Origin: DASVRZ01 sp038230215
GTDB lineage: Bacteria; Verrucomicrobiota; Verrucomicrobiia; Chthoniobacterales; DASVRZ01
DNA length: 64,000 nucleotides
Direction of reading: 5' to 3'
Assembly (NCBI GenBank): GCA_038230215.1
Contig: JBBRNR010000002.1
Span: 1 to 64,000 of the forward strand
Every line of letters starts with the position of its first letter. Within the stretch, counting starts at the first letter, position 1. The notes under the pieces were generated by a model, which was not told where the DNA came from, made no database searches, and saw only the letters and a list, made by a program, of their open reading frames with translations. This document shows positions 1 to 8,347 of the stretch, piece after piece. The translations under genes and the position numbers were made by a program.

Positions 1-2334
1 GACGGTAACGACTTTCGAGTTATCGATCTGGACGGTGTTGGCGGCGATGATTTTCGTGCTGTTGCCGTTGAGAGTCACATTGTCTTGGAAGTGGACCGTG
101 CCGTTGCTGCCGCCCGCGTAGAGCTTGAGCAGGGTGTCGGCGGAAATACTGCCGCCGCCAATGTTGAGCACGCCGTTGTTACCCATCGCGCCAGCCTTCA
201 CGACATCGGCGGAAATGGTTGCGCCGGTGAATGTGATGACGCCGTTGGTGCCGGTGTTTTGAATATCAACCGTGCCGTTTGGCGCAGTGATGGTGCCGTT
301 AACCAAGATGGCACCGCCACGAGATTCGAGGCTCACTTTTCCACCGGGGCCGGTCGCCAGCGTGTCGAGCAAGGCGTTCAACTGGCCGGTGCTGCTGATG
401 GAAATGGCGGTGCCGGTGAGACGTTTACCAACGAGCTTGATCCGCGAACCAGCCCCGGTGACGGTCGGATCAGGCGCGCTCGTGGCATTGACCGTGGACG
501 AAACATTCAACGTGTCCGCCGCTTCCAGGCTAACCACGCCGCCGGTTGACTGAGACGTTTTCGGAGTCGCGGAGATCGGCTGCTGGATATTGATCTGACC
601 GTCGGCCAAGGCAAAAAAATCGTGTGTTTGCAGAATGCCGTTCAGCAAAACATCGCCACCGGCATCAAGCTGGAGATAGTCGGCCTCCACTGGAGCATCG
701 AGTGTGAGGTCGCCCCAGGCGTTGAAAGCGCCGCGATTGAAAACCAAATGACTGTCGCTCGTGACATCGAGATCGCGTGCCGCATCAATGAAGAGATTGG
801 CCTGTGGCAGGCTGATTGTTCCCTCGAGTTTCACGTTACCGGAGCGGTTGTAAAGGTGCAGAAAATGGAACGTCGACGCGGTGCTGGAAACATCGCCATC
901 CTTGTCCAAACGAATTTCGCCCTTGGTCGCGGCCAGAGTCAGACTGGCGAAATCGTTGAGCGAGAGGGAGTCCTTGCCGAGTTTGATTCCATCGGCGCTC
1001 ACGAGGGCGATATTGCGCGCCGTGCTTAAACCGTAAACGTGGGGAGTTCCATTGATTTCCAAATTCTTGAAAGAGAAAACCGCCACGCCGGAACTCGGGA
1101 AATCGAAGTCGTAGTTCGAGCCGAAACGCCCGTCGAAGGAAGTCTGGACATCGAAATTACTGGTCGAGTTAAAGACAAATGCGGAGGCCGGACCGTCCGC
1201 AGAAAAATCGCCGTAAATCGTGCCGCTGGTGGGCGAATTTTTATTTTCGCCATTATTGTCAGCGTTGTTGTTGCCCTTCTTTCCTGACGAACCACCGCTG
1301 ATCATTGGTGTGCTGTCGCGCAGGTCAAAAATGGTGTCGGAGTTGATTTTGGAGATTTTGAGAGTGGACGGCTTGCTGTGCGTCGTTGGACCAAGATAAG
1401 TGGAAGTCGCAAATGCGGCGTCGTTTACGCCGGGGTAATCGGCCAGTTCGTCGCCATCCACCGGATTGGGACGCGGGGTGGGGGATGGACCCGGGTTAGG
1501 AAGCTGATCCGCAATCGGAACGGGAGTTGGATCGGAATGTGGCGTGTGTTGGAACAACTCCAGCTTGCCTTTTTTTTCCTGCGCCTCCGTGGCGTTTTGC
1601 ACCGCTAGCAGCGTGGTGCCGTAGCCGTCGATGACGAGGTTAGTCTCGGCCAGACCACCCTTTTGCAACTGCACTTTCTGGTGCTCAATGACTTCATCGA
1701 TCTTCGTGGTGGCGGCTGCGGCGAGCGGGGCAAATTTCTTTTTGTCGAGCAGCTTCGAGGTGTTCATCAGCTTCGCCGTATCGATTGGGACGGTCTGCCA
1801 GTCTTTGATCGAGCCGCTTTTGATCGGGCCGATCAGCATCTGACCGCCGCTTACGAGCATCGACTCGCGCATCCGGTCGTTGAGGAAAACGCGCATCGTT
1901 CCTTCGAGCAGTACGAGCTTGTAATGGGTCGGGCCGCGTTCGATGAAACCGGTCGTGCCGGTGATCGCCGCCGTGATGGCCCCCGTGCGAATGCTCGCTC
2001 CGCCAACGCCTTTGGGAATCTGGAAAAGCAGCGTGCCGTTCTCAAGGTTCATCTTTCTCGTGCCCGTCTCGAAGGTGAACACCGTGTCCGACCCGAGCCG
2101 GGCCAGGGTCTGATCGGGGAACATCAGCTCGGCAGCCGACTGGGCCCCGGTGCGAATGCCCTGGCTGCCACGGACCCTTTCGCCTTCGCTTGCGGCTTTG
2201 GCGCTACCGCTGGCCTCAGTGATTTTAACATCATGCTGGACGCGGTTGATACGGGCCTCAGTCAGCGGTGCAGCGGAGGCGGTCTGGAGGGATAGCCCCA
2301 GGAAAACGATAAACAAAAAGGAGGGAACTTTCAT
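1..2334 (-). CDS. FecR-domain beta-helix surface protein, C-terminus cut by window edge
   Basis: Reading the minus strand from the ATG at 2334 gives an uninterrupted frame to base 1, so this is a partial gene of at least 778 codons. It opens with a signal peptide (MKVPSFLFIVFLGLSLQ, cleaved near TASA-AP). A FecR domain follows at about residues 40-140, with SAAELMFPDQTLARLG and AITGTTGFIERG. After a Pro-rich linker (about residues 280-300) the rest is Gly/Asn/Thr-rich, with repeats such as NGVLNIGGGSISADTLLKLY and IIAANTVQIDN, which is typical of filamentous-haemagglutinin-like right-handed beta-helices. It starts 5 bp after the barrel gene on the same strand, so the two are probably co-transcribed and act at the cell surface. 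The ligand is unknown. Confidence 0.85.
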   Translation of the reverse strand, partial: MKVPSFLFIVFLGLSLQTASAAPLTEARINRVQHDVKITEASGSAKAASEGERVRGSQGIRTGAQSAAELMFPDQTLARLGSDTVFTFETGTRKMNLENGTLLFQIPKGVGGASIRTGAITAAITGTTGFIERGPTHYKLVLLEGTMRVFLNDRMRESMLVSGGQMLIGPIKSGSIKDWQTVPIDTAKLMNTSKLLDKKKFAPLAAAATTKIDEVIEHQKVQLQKGGLAETNLVIDGYGTTLLAVQNATEAQEKKGKLELFQHTPHSDPTPVPIADQLPNPGPSPTPRPNPVDGDELADYPGVNDAAFATSTYLGPTTHSKPSTLKISKINSDTIFDLRDSTPMISGGSSGKKGNNNADNNGENKNSPTSGTIYGDFSADGPASAFVFNSTSNFDVQTSFDGRFGSNYDFDFPSSGVAVFSFKNLEINGTPHVYGLSTARNIALVSADGIKLGKDSLSLNDFASLTLAATKGEIRLDKDGDVSSTASTFHFLHLYNRSGNVKLEGTISLPQANLFIDAARDLDVTSDSHLVFNRGAFNAWGDLTLDAPVEADYLQLDAGGDVLLNGILQTHDFFALADGQINIQQPISATPKTSQSTGGVVSLEAADTLNVSSTVNATSAPDPTVTGAGSRIKLVGKRLTGTAISISSTGQLNALLDTLATGPGGKVSLESRGGAILVNGTITAPNGTVDIQNTGTNGVITFTGATISADVVKAGAMGNNGVLNIGGGSISADTLLKLYAGGSNGTVHFQDNVTLNGNSTKIIAANTVQIDNSKVVTV

Positions 2335-2339
2335 AAAAA

Positions 2340-3293
2340 TTAAAACTGATAGCCAATCGAGAGGGTGGCGCCGGCGGTGAGGAGGTCGTAGTCGAAGGTG
2401 GATTTATCCGAGCGATTGAGCGCTCCAGAGACGGTGCCGGAGACTGTCAGCACTTCGACGGGCCGCCAGTGCACTCCCACCGAGAGCGTCTGATTGAGGT
2501 CGGTGCGGTCTGTCTGATTGTAATCGTAGATCGCCGCACGATAGATCGCATCGCAGGAAATGGAACGCGTGATGGCCAGCGCATACCCGCCATAGAGGCT
2601 ATACTCGCGGCGCTCCAAGGCCGCCGGATCGGCGAAATTGACCTGCGCCGACACTCCGAGGAAAAGCGAGTCGGCTCGCGAAAGCTGGAAAACTTTCTGC
2701 CCGCCAACGAGTAGCGAATGGCTCGTGTAAAGTTCGGACCCGAAGTTTTCTGCGGTCAACCGGTTGAAATTATAACGGGCATACCATGAGGTGCCGCCGA
2801 GGAAACTCGTCTGCCAGGTGAGGCCGCAGCCGGCGTTTAGACTATCAAAATTGAGTTGGGAAAACTCATCGTAGCGAAAAAACGCCTGTTGCAAACTGAT
2901 GTCGAAGACGAGCGCCTTGTCCAGAGGACGCTGCCAGGAGACGGCAAGCTGGCCGACGAGATAGTTATCGTCCAAAGCGTTGCGCGAAGTCAGCGCCACG
3001 TTGGAGGTGTGATAAGCCGAGACCTCGATTGCGGCGGTGAGGGACTTGGGCGTTTCCTTGGACTGATAAATCCATTGCTCGCCGAGATCACCCGTGTTGT
3101 TCGAGAGCACCGCCTGGTCCATAGCGGAGACGTTCTCGTGCTTCTGGGAGACTTGGACCGGAGTAAGATTGCTCGCCTGCTGGGCGGTCTCAAACTGCGG
3201 TCGCACGGCTTCCTGGGCGCAAAGACTGCCGCCAACACATGAAAAAACACCCACGGCAACTTGCCAGTGGCGGGGGAAAAGCTGAATACACAT
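2340..3293 (-). CDS. Outer-membrane beta-barrel protein, partner of the FecR protein
   Basis: A 317-residue protein with an N-terminal signal sequence (cleavage plausible after SLCAQ). A region rich in alternating hydrophobic and polar residues follows (LVFDISLQQAFFRY, TSWYARYNFNRL), and the last residues are LSIGYQF. A terminal Phe is the usual outer-membrane barrel signature recognised by the BAM machinery. No specific family is recognised. The downstream FecR/beta-helix gene begins 5 bp after its stop, so the barrel may serve as its secretion or anchoring partner (inference). An 18-bp palindrome lies about 50 bp upstream of the start. Confidence 0.7.
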   Translation of the reverse strand: MCIQLFPRHWQVAVGVFSCVGGSLCAQEAVRPQFETAQQASNLTPVQVSQKHENVSAMDQAVLSNNTGDLGEQWIYQSKETPKSLTAAIEVSAYHTSNVALTSRNALDDNYLVGQLAVSWQRPLDKALVFDISLQQAFFRYDEFSQLNFDSLNAGCGLTWQTSFLGGTSWYARYNFNRLTAENFGSELYTSHSLLVGGQKVFQLSRADSLFLGVSAQVNFADPAALERREYSLYGGYALAITRSISCDAIYRAAIYDYNQTDRTDLNQTLSVGVHWRPVEVLTVSGTVSGALNRSDKSTFDYDLLTAGATLSIGYQF

Positions 3294-3343
3294 CCTCAGC
3301 CTAGTAGCTAATATCAGGCCACGCAGCGAGCGAGTTTCAAATT

Positions 3344-3361
3344 ATCAAGGAACTCCTTGAT
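3344..3361. promoter_or_regulatory. 18-bp palindrome, candidate operator upstream of barrel/FecR operon
   Basis: Perfect inverted repeat ATCAAGGA-AC-TCCTTGAT (8-bp arms, 2-nt centre), 51-68 bp upstream of the barrel gene start and downstream of the L,D-transpeptidase stop. No T-run follows it on the minus strand, so an operator is more likely than a terminator. Confidence 0.4.
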
Positions 3362-3393
3362 CCTTAGCCAGATACAACCTTACCCCCTGAAAA

Positions 3394-4041
3394 CTAGCTC
3401 CGCGTCTGCGTTACGCTAACCGGCGTGCCGATGGGAGCCATCTCGTAAAGTTTCGGCGCTACCAAATGGGGCAGTCGGATGCAACCATGCGAGGCTGCGT
3501 AACCGGGAAGCTGGCCGATGTGCATGCCGACTCCATCGTTCGTCAGGCGCATGAAAAATGGCATCTCTGCGCCTTCGAAAATGTCGCCCGCCTCCAGCTT
3601 CAGCTTGGTTTTGTCGGCGTTGGCATTTGTCACATTCCCGTCCGCATCCACCACTTTCCCATACAAGTTCGAGTGATGCGTGAGTTCCTTGGCGATGATT
3701 TTGAAGTCGCCCGTCGGAGTTAGATGTCCCTTGCGCCCGGTGGAAACGGGGAAGTCGTAGGCGATGAGATCCTTCACGAAAAGAGTGCCGCGCTGCTCGG
3801 CCAGAACGATTTGCACCCGCATGTTTTTCGCCTGGGCCAGGGCGAGAACGGCTTCGTCGCGGAAGATTTTGCTTTTCCAATTCTTCATCTGGCGAAACGC
3901 GGTGTGACGCGCTGCATTCTCGTCCTTCAAGCTGGAAATCTGGGCGTTCTCCGCCTTCTCGACCTGATGTTTCTGGATCGACTCCGTCACGGCACACGAG
4001 CTGAGAAGAATGGGGATGAAAAGAAGGAACTGGGGGCGCAC
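3394..4041 (-). CDS. L,D-transpeptidase (YkuD) lipoprotein
   Basis: A 215-residue protein with a lipoprotein signal (MRPQFLLFIPILLSSC; lipid-bearing Cys at 16) and a C-terminal YkuD domain. The catalytic signature is GMHIGQLPGYAASHGCIRLP, with the nucleophile Cys in SHGC near residue 187. Enzymes of this family form 3-3 cross-links in peptidoglycan or attach proteins to it. The lipobox places it in the periplasm, tethered to a membrane. A helical, charged segment (about residues 20-70) separates anchor and enzyme. It is divergent from the M3 peptidase gene, with start regions only about 20 bp apart. Confidence 0.9.
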   Translation of the reverse strand: MRPQFLLFIPILLSSCAVTESIQKHQVEKAENAQISSLKDENAARHTAFRQMKNWKSKIFRDEAVLALAQAKNMRVQIVLAEQRGTLFVKDLIAYDFPVSTGRKGHLTPTGDFKIIAKELTHHSNLYGKVVDADGNVTNANADKTKLKLEAGDIFEGAEMPFFMRLTNDGVGMHIGQLPGYAASHGCIRLPHLVAPKLYEMAPIGTPVSVTQTRS

Positions 4042-4063
4042 GCCGACGAATTACAGGAGGAAA

Positions 4064-5944
4064 ATGGGAAAAGCCAGAAATTCTTTATTTCTCCCTTCGG
4101 GCGATGGCTTACTCTGCCCCATGATTTTTTTCGACAAAGACGAACCGCATTCCACTCCACTGCGCAGCGACATCGCCCGGGAGGATACCTGGGATCTCGC
4201 CCTGCTCTACCCGACCGACGCCGAATGGGAGGCGGCTTTTGAGAAACTCCGGGCCGAGTTTCATAACATGGAGGCGTTTCGCGGACGCGTCGGTGAATCG
4301 CCCGAAACGCTGCTCGCCCTCCTCGAAACCGAGAAAGCCCTCGACCTGCAACTCGAGCGCCTCGGCCATTACTCCATGCTGCGCGCCTCGGAGGACAGCT
4401 CGGACAACGTCAACCTCAGCCGCCGCGCCCGCCTGCAAAATCTCTGGACCCAGATCGGCGAAGTCTGTGCCTTTGCCGTCCCCGAGATGGTCGCCATCCC
4501 CGACCAGACCTGGGTTGCATTTCTTTCTGCCGATTCACTTGCTCCGTGGCTGAATCGCCTTGAGCGCATTCGCCGGATGAAGCCGCACACGTTGTCGTCG
4601 TCCGAGGAACGCCTCATGGCCCTCGCTGGCAGCGCCTTGCAGGGACACAGTGAGACCTTTTCTCAACTGACTAACGTCGATATGAAGTTTGGCGTCCTGC
4701 GCGACGCAAAAGGCGAGGAACGCCAGCTCACCCAGAGCAGCTTCTCGTCCTTCCTGATCTCGCCCGACGCGACCGTTAGGAAAGCCGCCTTCCACCAGTT
4801 TTACTCCGAGTTCGCCGACCACCAATTCACCGTCGCCTCGACGCTCGCCTCGTCGGTCCGCACCGATGTCTTCGACGCCAAAGCCCGCAACTATCCATCG
4901 GCCCTCGAAGCATCGCTCTTCCACGACGCCATCCCGGTCTCCGTTTACGACAACCTCATTTCCACCGTCCGCGAATACCTCACCCCGCTCCACGATTACT
5001 ACGAGCTTCGACGCGAGAAACTGGGCCTCGCCGAGTTGCATGTCTACGACACCTACGTGCCGCTCATCTCGGAGTGTGAGTCGAATGTTAGCTTCGACGC
5101 CGCCATCGACCAGGTCATCGCCGCGCTCGCCCCACTCGGCTCCGAATACTGCGACACCCTGGCCACCGGCCTGCGCCAGCGCTGGTGCGACCGCTACGAA
5201 AGCCAGGGCAAACGCAGCGGCGCCTTCTCGTCTTCCAGCTACGGCAACCCGCCCTTCATCCTCATGAACTACAAAGCCGACGTCTTCTCCGACGTTTACA
5301 CCCTGGCTCACGAGGCCGGCCACTCCATGCACACCTGGTTCTCGCAACGCGCACAGACTTACCAGGACTATAACTACCCCATCTTCCTCGCCGAAGTAGC
5401 GTCCACCTTTAATGAAAACCTCCTCACGCATCATTTGTTGGAAACGACCACGGATCGCAAGATGCGCGCCTACCTCATCAACCGCCAGATCGACGACCTG
5501 CGCGGCACCCTGTTTCGCCAGACGATGTTTGCCGAGTTTGAAAAAACCATCCACGCCCTGGAGGAAAGCGGCGAGGCTCTCACGCTCGACACCTTTAAGG
5601 CCGTCTATCAGGAATTGTTAGAAGCCTACTTCGGGCCGCGCGTCGTGCTCGACAGCGAACTGCAACTCGAATGCCTCCGCATCCCGCACTTCTACAACGC
5701 CTTCTACGTTTACAAATACGCCACCGGCCTTTCGGCCGCCACCGCCCTGTCCGCCCGCGTGCTGGGCGGCGGCGCAGCCGAGTTGGAGTCCTATCTCGGC
5801 TTCCTCAAATCCGGCGGGTCCCAGTATCCTCTGGCAACCTTGCAAGCCGCCGGTGTCGATATGTCCCAGCCCGCCCCCATCCGCGCTTCGCTGGAACTCT
5901 TCCAACGCAGAGTCACCGAACTCCGCGAGCTGCTGCGAAGTTAG
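4064..5944 (+). CDS. pepF: Oligoendopeptidase F-type M3 metallopeptidase
   Basis: M3-family zinc peptidase, 626 residues from this start. The zinc motif HEAGH sits near residue 416 in YTLAHEAGHSMHTWF, and the third ligand Glu lies in FLAEVASTFNENLL about 25 residues later. The N-terminal part holds the PepF helical domain (TWDLALLYPTDAEWEAAF). The family cleaves short peptides in the cytosol. The start at 4064 has an AGGAGG only 3 nt upstream. The ATG at 4121 (MIFFDKDEP) fits family length better but has no visible ribosome site. An in-frame ATG at 4010 would overlap the divergent gene. Confidence 0.9.
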   Translation: MGKARNSLFLPSGDGLLCPMIFFDKDEPHSTPLRSDIAREDTWDLALLYPTDAEWEAAFEKLRAEFHNMEAFRGRVGESPETLLALLETEKALDLQLERLGHYSMLRASEDSSDNVNLSRRARLQNLWTQIGEVCAFAVPEMVAIPDQTWVAFLSADSLAPWLNRLERIRRMKPHTLSSSEERLMALAGSALQGHSETFSQLTNVDMKFGVLRDAKGEERQLTQSSFSSFLISPDATVRKAAFHQFYSEFADHQFTVASTLASSVRTDVFDAKARNYPSALEASLFHDAIPVSVYDNLISTVREYLTPLHDYYELRREKLGLAELHVYDTYVPLISECESNVSFDAAIDQVIAALAPLGSEYCDTLATGLRQRWCDRYESQGKRSGAFSSSSYGNPPFILMNYKADVFSDVYTLAHEAGHSMHTWFSQRAQTYQDYNYPIFLAEVASTFNENLLTHHLLETTTDRKMRAYLINRQIDDLRGTLFRQTMFAEFEKTIHALEESGEALTLDTFKAVYQELLEAYFGPRVVLDSELQLECLRIPHFYNAFYVYKYATGLSAATALSARVLGGGAAELESYLGFLKSGGSQYPLATLQAAGVDMSQPAPIRASLELFQRRVTELRELLRS

Positions 5945-5962
5945 GAAACAAACAAATGGACG

Positions 5963-6040
5963 CACCGCCGCTGGCTCTGCATTCCCCGCTTCCAGCTTGG
6001 TGACAAGCGCTTCCAGCTTTGCTGAAATGGCTTGGCGGCT
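5963..6040 (+). repeat. Mini 21-bp array, left copy of repeat flanking hsdM-hsdS
   Basis: Two perfect copies of CTTCCAGCT (5989 and 6010) are spaced exactly 21 bp, followed by a degenerate third (CTTGGCGGCT, 6031). They are preceded by CACCGCCG and GGCTCTGCATTC. The same leader and the same spacer variant (tggtgacaa-cg) recur at 9484-9551, at the start of the large array after hsdS. The two copies therefore bracket hsdM-hsdS as direct repeats. Confidence 0.8.
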
Positions 6041-6076
6041 CCTTTTCTGAATGATGCCATCAGGCTTATCCCTTTC

Positions 6077-7306
6077 ATGTTTGAACAAACCTTTAAAAAC
6101 ATCGACGACGTCCTTTGGAAAGACGCCGGCTGCACCAGTGAACTCGACTACACGGAACAAAGCTCCTGGCTGCTCTTTCTAAAATACCTCGACGCCCTCG
6201 AAACCGACAAAGCCACCGAATCCGCGCTGGAGGGGAAGAAATACACCTTCATTCTCGACGAACCTTATCGCTGGGAAAGCTGGGCCGCGCCCAAGGATGC
6301 CAAAGGCCAGATCGATCACAACCAAGCCATTATCGGTGACGATCTTCGCGACTTCGTGAATGGGAAACTCTTCCCCTATCTCCACGGCTTCAAATCTCGT
6401 TCCATCGACCAGCCAAACACCATCGAATACAAGATCGGCGAAATCTTCGGCGAGATAAAGAACCGCATTCAGAGCGGTTACAACTTGCGCGAGATCATTG
6501 ATCACATAGACAATCTGCGCTTCGGCTCGCAGGTCGAGAAGCACGAGCTCTCGCATCTCTACGAAGCGAAGATCAAAAACATGGGCAACGCCGGGCGCAA
6601 CGGCGGCGAATATTACACCCCGCGGCCGCTCATCCGTGCCATCGTGCGAGTCACCGCCCCGCAGCTCGGCGAGCGCGTTTACGACGGCGCGGTCGGCTCG
6701 GCGGGATTCTTGTGCGAAGCCTTCGATTACCTCCGGCAGCAGAACCCCCAGCGCACCACCGCGCAGGACCAGTTCCTCCAAGACCGCACCTTCTACGGCA
6801 AGGAAAAGAAGTCCCTCGCCTACGTCATCGGCGTGGTCATCAAAAACACCTTCCTTTCCAACACCGACAACGCCTCCGTGAGCCTGCGCAAGCTCCTGCT
6901 CGAAAGCTGCCAGCTCCACACCGTGCTCGACTGCCCCGGCGGCACCTTCCAGGGCGCGGGCGTGAAGACCGTCGTGCTCTTCTTCGAGAAAGGTGCGCCC
7001 ACGCGGAAGGTGTGGTTCTACCAACTCGAACCCGGACGCAACATGGGCAAAACCAACCCGCTGAACGACGCCGACCTCGCCGAGTTCATCGAGTTACAGA
7101 AAACCTTCGCCGACTCGCCCAAGAGCTGGAGCGTGGACGCCGCCACCATCGACCCCGCCACCTTCGACCTCTCCGTGAAGAACCCCCACGGCGGCGAACA
7201 AATTTCTCATCGGAGTCCCAGCGAGATCATGGACGAAATCGCCGCGCTGGACGCCGAGAGCGCAGAAGTGCTGGAGAACATCAAAGTGCTCCTGGCAAAC
7301 AGGTAG
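6077..7306 (+). pseudogene. hsdM: Type I restriction-modification methyltransferase subunit, internally deleted
   Basis: HsdM of the class I N6-adenine methylases, starting at MFEQTFKNIDDVLWKD. The N-terminal helical domain is intact, as are the SAM-binding motif I region (RVYDGAVGSAGFLCEAFDYL) and the C-terminal VIKNTFLSNTDNASVS and AGVKTVVLFFEKG blocks. Family members run about 490 residues; this one has 409. The stretch between SLAYVIGV and VIKNTF that normally carries the catalytic NPPF motif IV (about 80 residues) is absent, and the frame is preserved. The junction lies in GGCGTG at about 6830-6835. Methylation activity should be lost, although DNA-binding and HsdS-binding parts may remain. 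Typed as a pseudogene on this ground; the reading frame itself is open. Confidence 0.8.
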
Positions 7307-7362
7307 AATCTAGTCTGCAGCGTGAGCTTGCGCAGAAATAATCAGAGCACTACTTTCGCCCT

Positions 7363-7593
7363 ATGAGCACTGCCCAAATCCTGGAAGAACTACCGAGGTT
7401 GACTGCGAAAGACCGCTCTCAGCTTTTCGCTTATCTGGCGGAGATCCACGAGACCGATTTGCTCGAAGGAGACGCGCCCAGCCCGTTTGAACGCCAGGCC
7501 CTCGACGAAGCCCTTGCGGAGTTTGCGAGCCATCCCAGCCCCGGTCGGCCGTGGCGCGACGTCATCCGCCAAGTCCGCCAATCGCGCTCGTGA
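7363..7593 (+). CDS. Addiction-module antitoxin, TIGR02574-like
   Basis: A 76-residue acidic/helical protein, MSTAQILEELPRLTAKDRSQ, of the short addiction-module component family. It is closely similar in its first 20 residues to the protein at 41537 (IIDELPKLTPQDRS). Its stop overlaps the GTG of the next gene by 4 bp (GTGA), the usual antitoxin-toxin arrangement. By family it should bind and neutralise the RelE/ParE-type partner and repress the operon. The pair sits between hsdM and a leftover hsdM 3' end, so it appears to be an insertion in the restriction locus. Confidence 0.8.
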   Translation: MSTAQILEELPRLTAKDRSQLFAYLAEIHETDLLEGDAPSPFERQALDEALAEFASHPSPGRPWRDVIRQVRQSRS

Positions 7594-7883
7594 AGTGGGT
7601 CCTGACCATCCGCCAGCGGGCAGAGATTGACCTGCAAGAGGCGCACGATTGGGATGAAGAACAAAGCCCCGGATTGGGTGATGAATTTTTGGCCGACATG
7701 GCCTCATCTCTCTCGCGCCTGGAGGCCCAGCCCGAACTCGTCCCGCTCTACTACCAAGATTTCCGGCGGGTCCTTGCTCACCGTTTCCCTTACAAAATCT
7801 TTTTTCGCATTATCGACTCAAACCTGATCGTCTTTCGCATCCTCCACGCCGCGCAAAACCATCCTCGCAGGCTCAACCAATGA
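7590..7883 (+). CDS. RelE/ParE-family toxin
   Basis: A 97-residue protein from the GTG at 7590 (VKWVLTIRQRAEIDLQEAHDW). The fold signature of ParE/RelE toxins is clear: an N-terminal strand-helix with a conserved ..DLQEA..W, then LVPLYYQDFRRVLAHRFPYKIFFRI and VFRILHAAQNH. Family members inhibit gyrase (ParE) or cut ribosome-bound mRNA (RelE); the target cannot be assigned here. An ATG 39 bp upstream is in frame but would overlap the antitoxin far more, so the GTG is preferred. A leftover hsdM tail ORF begins within its stop codon (ATGA). Confidence 0.8.
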   Translation: MKWVLTIRQRAEIDLQEAHDWDEEQSPGLGDEFLADMASSLSRLEAQPELVPLYYQDFRRVLAHRFPYKIFFRIIDSNLIVFRILHAAQNHPRRLNQ

Positions 7884-8002
7884 TGAACCCCAACGGCGGC
7901 GAAAAAATTTCTCATCGGAGTCCCAGCGAGATCATGGAAGAGATTGCCGCGCTCGACGCCGAGAGCGCGCAGGTGCTGGCAAACATTAGGAGACTGCTAT
8001 GA
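7880..8002 (+). pseudogene. Second copy of hsdM 3' end (remnant)
   Basis: A 40-codon frame, MMNPNGGEKISHRSPSEIME onward, repeats the last 41 codons of hsdM (NPHGGEQISHRSPSEIMDE). It is near-identical over SHRSPSEIM and diverges towards the end (ANIRRLL against LANR). It lacks everything upstream and cannot be functional as a methyltransferase. The divergence suggests a remnant of a different hsdM allele rather than a fresh duplication. Confidence 0.75.
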
Positions 8003-8022
8003 ATGCAGGGTGGTCACCTCTT

Positions 8023-8182
8023 TGGGGAGCGCACGCGACTCGCGTGCTGTTTCTGGCGACTCGCCGGAAACTTCCTCGACTCTTCGCGAAGCGACTAACT
8101 TTAAAAAAGGGGGCTTCGCCTGTGGGCTGGGATGTTTTAGGCGGGTCGCCCAAAACGGCACGCGAGTCGCGTGCGCTCCCCA
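8023..8182. repeat. MITE-like palindromic element, copy 1
   Basis: A 160-bp element with about 55-bp imperfect terminal inverted repeats. The left end is TGGGGAGCGCACGCGACTCG and the right end is its near-perfect complement (CGAGTCGCGTGCGCTCCCCA). The inner arms also match (GGCGACTCGCC/GGCGGGTCGCC). It has no coding capacity of its own. Its outer 22 bp are shared with the element at 50222-50327. It could be a non-autonomous transposon or a large hairpin. Confidence 0.75.
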
Positions 8183-8187
8183 GAACT

Positions 8188-8229
8188 GAGAGCGCGGCAG
8201 TGCTGGAAACCATTCAGGGGCTGTTATGA
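8188..8229 (+). pseudogene. Third copy of hsdM 3' end (remnant)
   Basis: Fourteen codons, ESAAVLETIQGLL-stop, match the hsdM terminus AESAEVLENIKVLL. They lie immediately after the palindromic element. The match is short, but it follows the same order as the two upstream copies, so I read it as a further hsdM allele whose body was lost. Confidence 0.55.
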
Positions 8230-8242
8230 TTGCGAAATTCTT

Positions 8243-8325
8243 CAGCCCCAATGGGGCGAAATACGTTAGCCCAGGGCAACGCCCTGGGTTCCAGTGTGAT
8301 AAGCATCAAGCCCTGAAAGGGCGGC
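8243..8325. repeat. Triple-hairpin intergenic repeat
   Basis: Three consecutive perfect hairpins: GCCCC-AAT-GGGGC (8245-8257), CCCAGGGC-AAC-GCCCTGGG (8270-8288) and GCCCT-GAA-AGGGC (8310-8322), just upstream of hsdS. The arrangement resembles the dispersed REP-like elements seen in several environmental bacteria (from memory, not searched). It probably forms strong RNA structure between hsdM remnants and hsdS. Confidence 0.65.
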
Positions 8326-8347
8326 ACAACTTAGAAGGACTGCTCGC

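Noticed and set aside
1..2300. Plus-strand frames opposite the FecR gene
   Set aside because: The minus frame is continuous with signal peptide, FecR domain and beta-helix repeats; plus frames are short shadows.
4535..5554. 339-codon frame antisense to pepF
   Set aside because: Val/Gly/Arg-rich shadow of the peptidase gene, with no family features.
7999..8229. 76-codon protein across the palindromic element
   Set aside because: Most of it is translation through the inverted-repeat element; only the last 13 codons have meaning, as an hsdM remnant.
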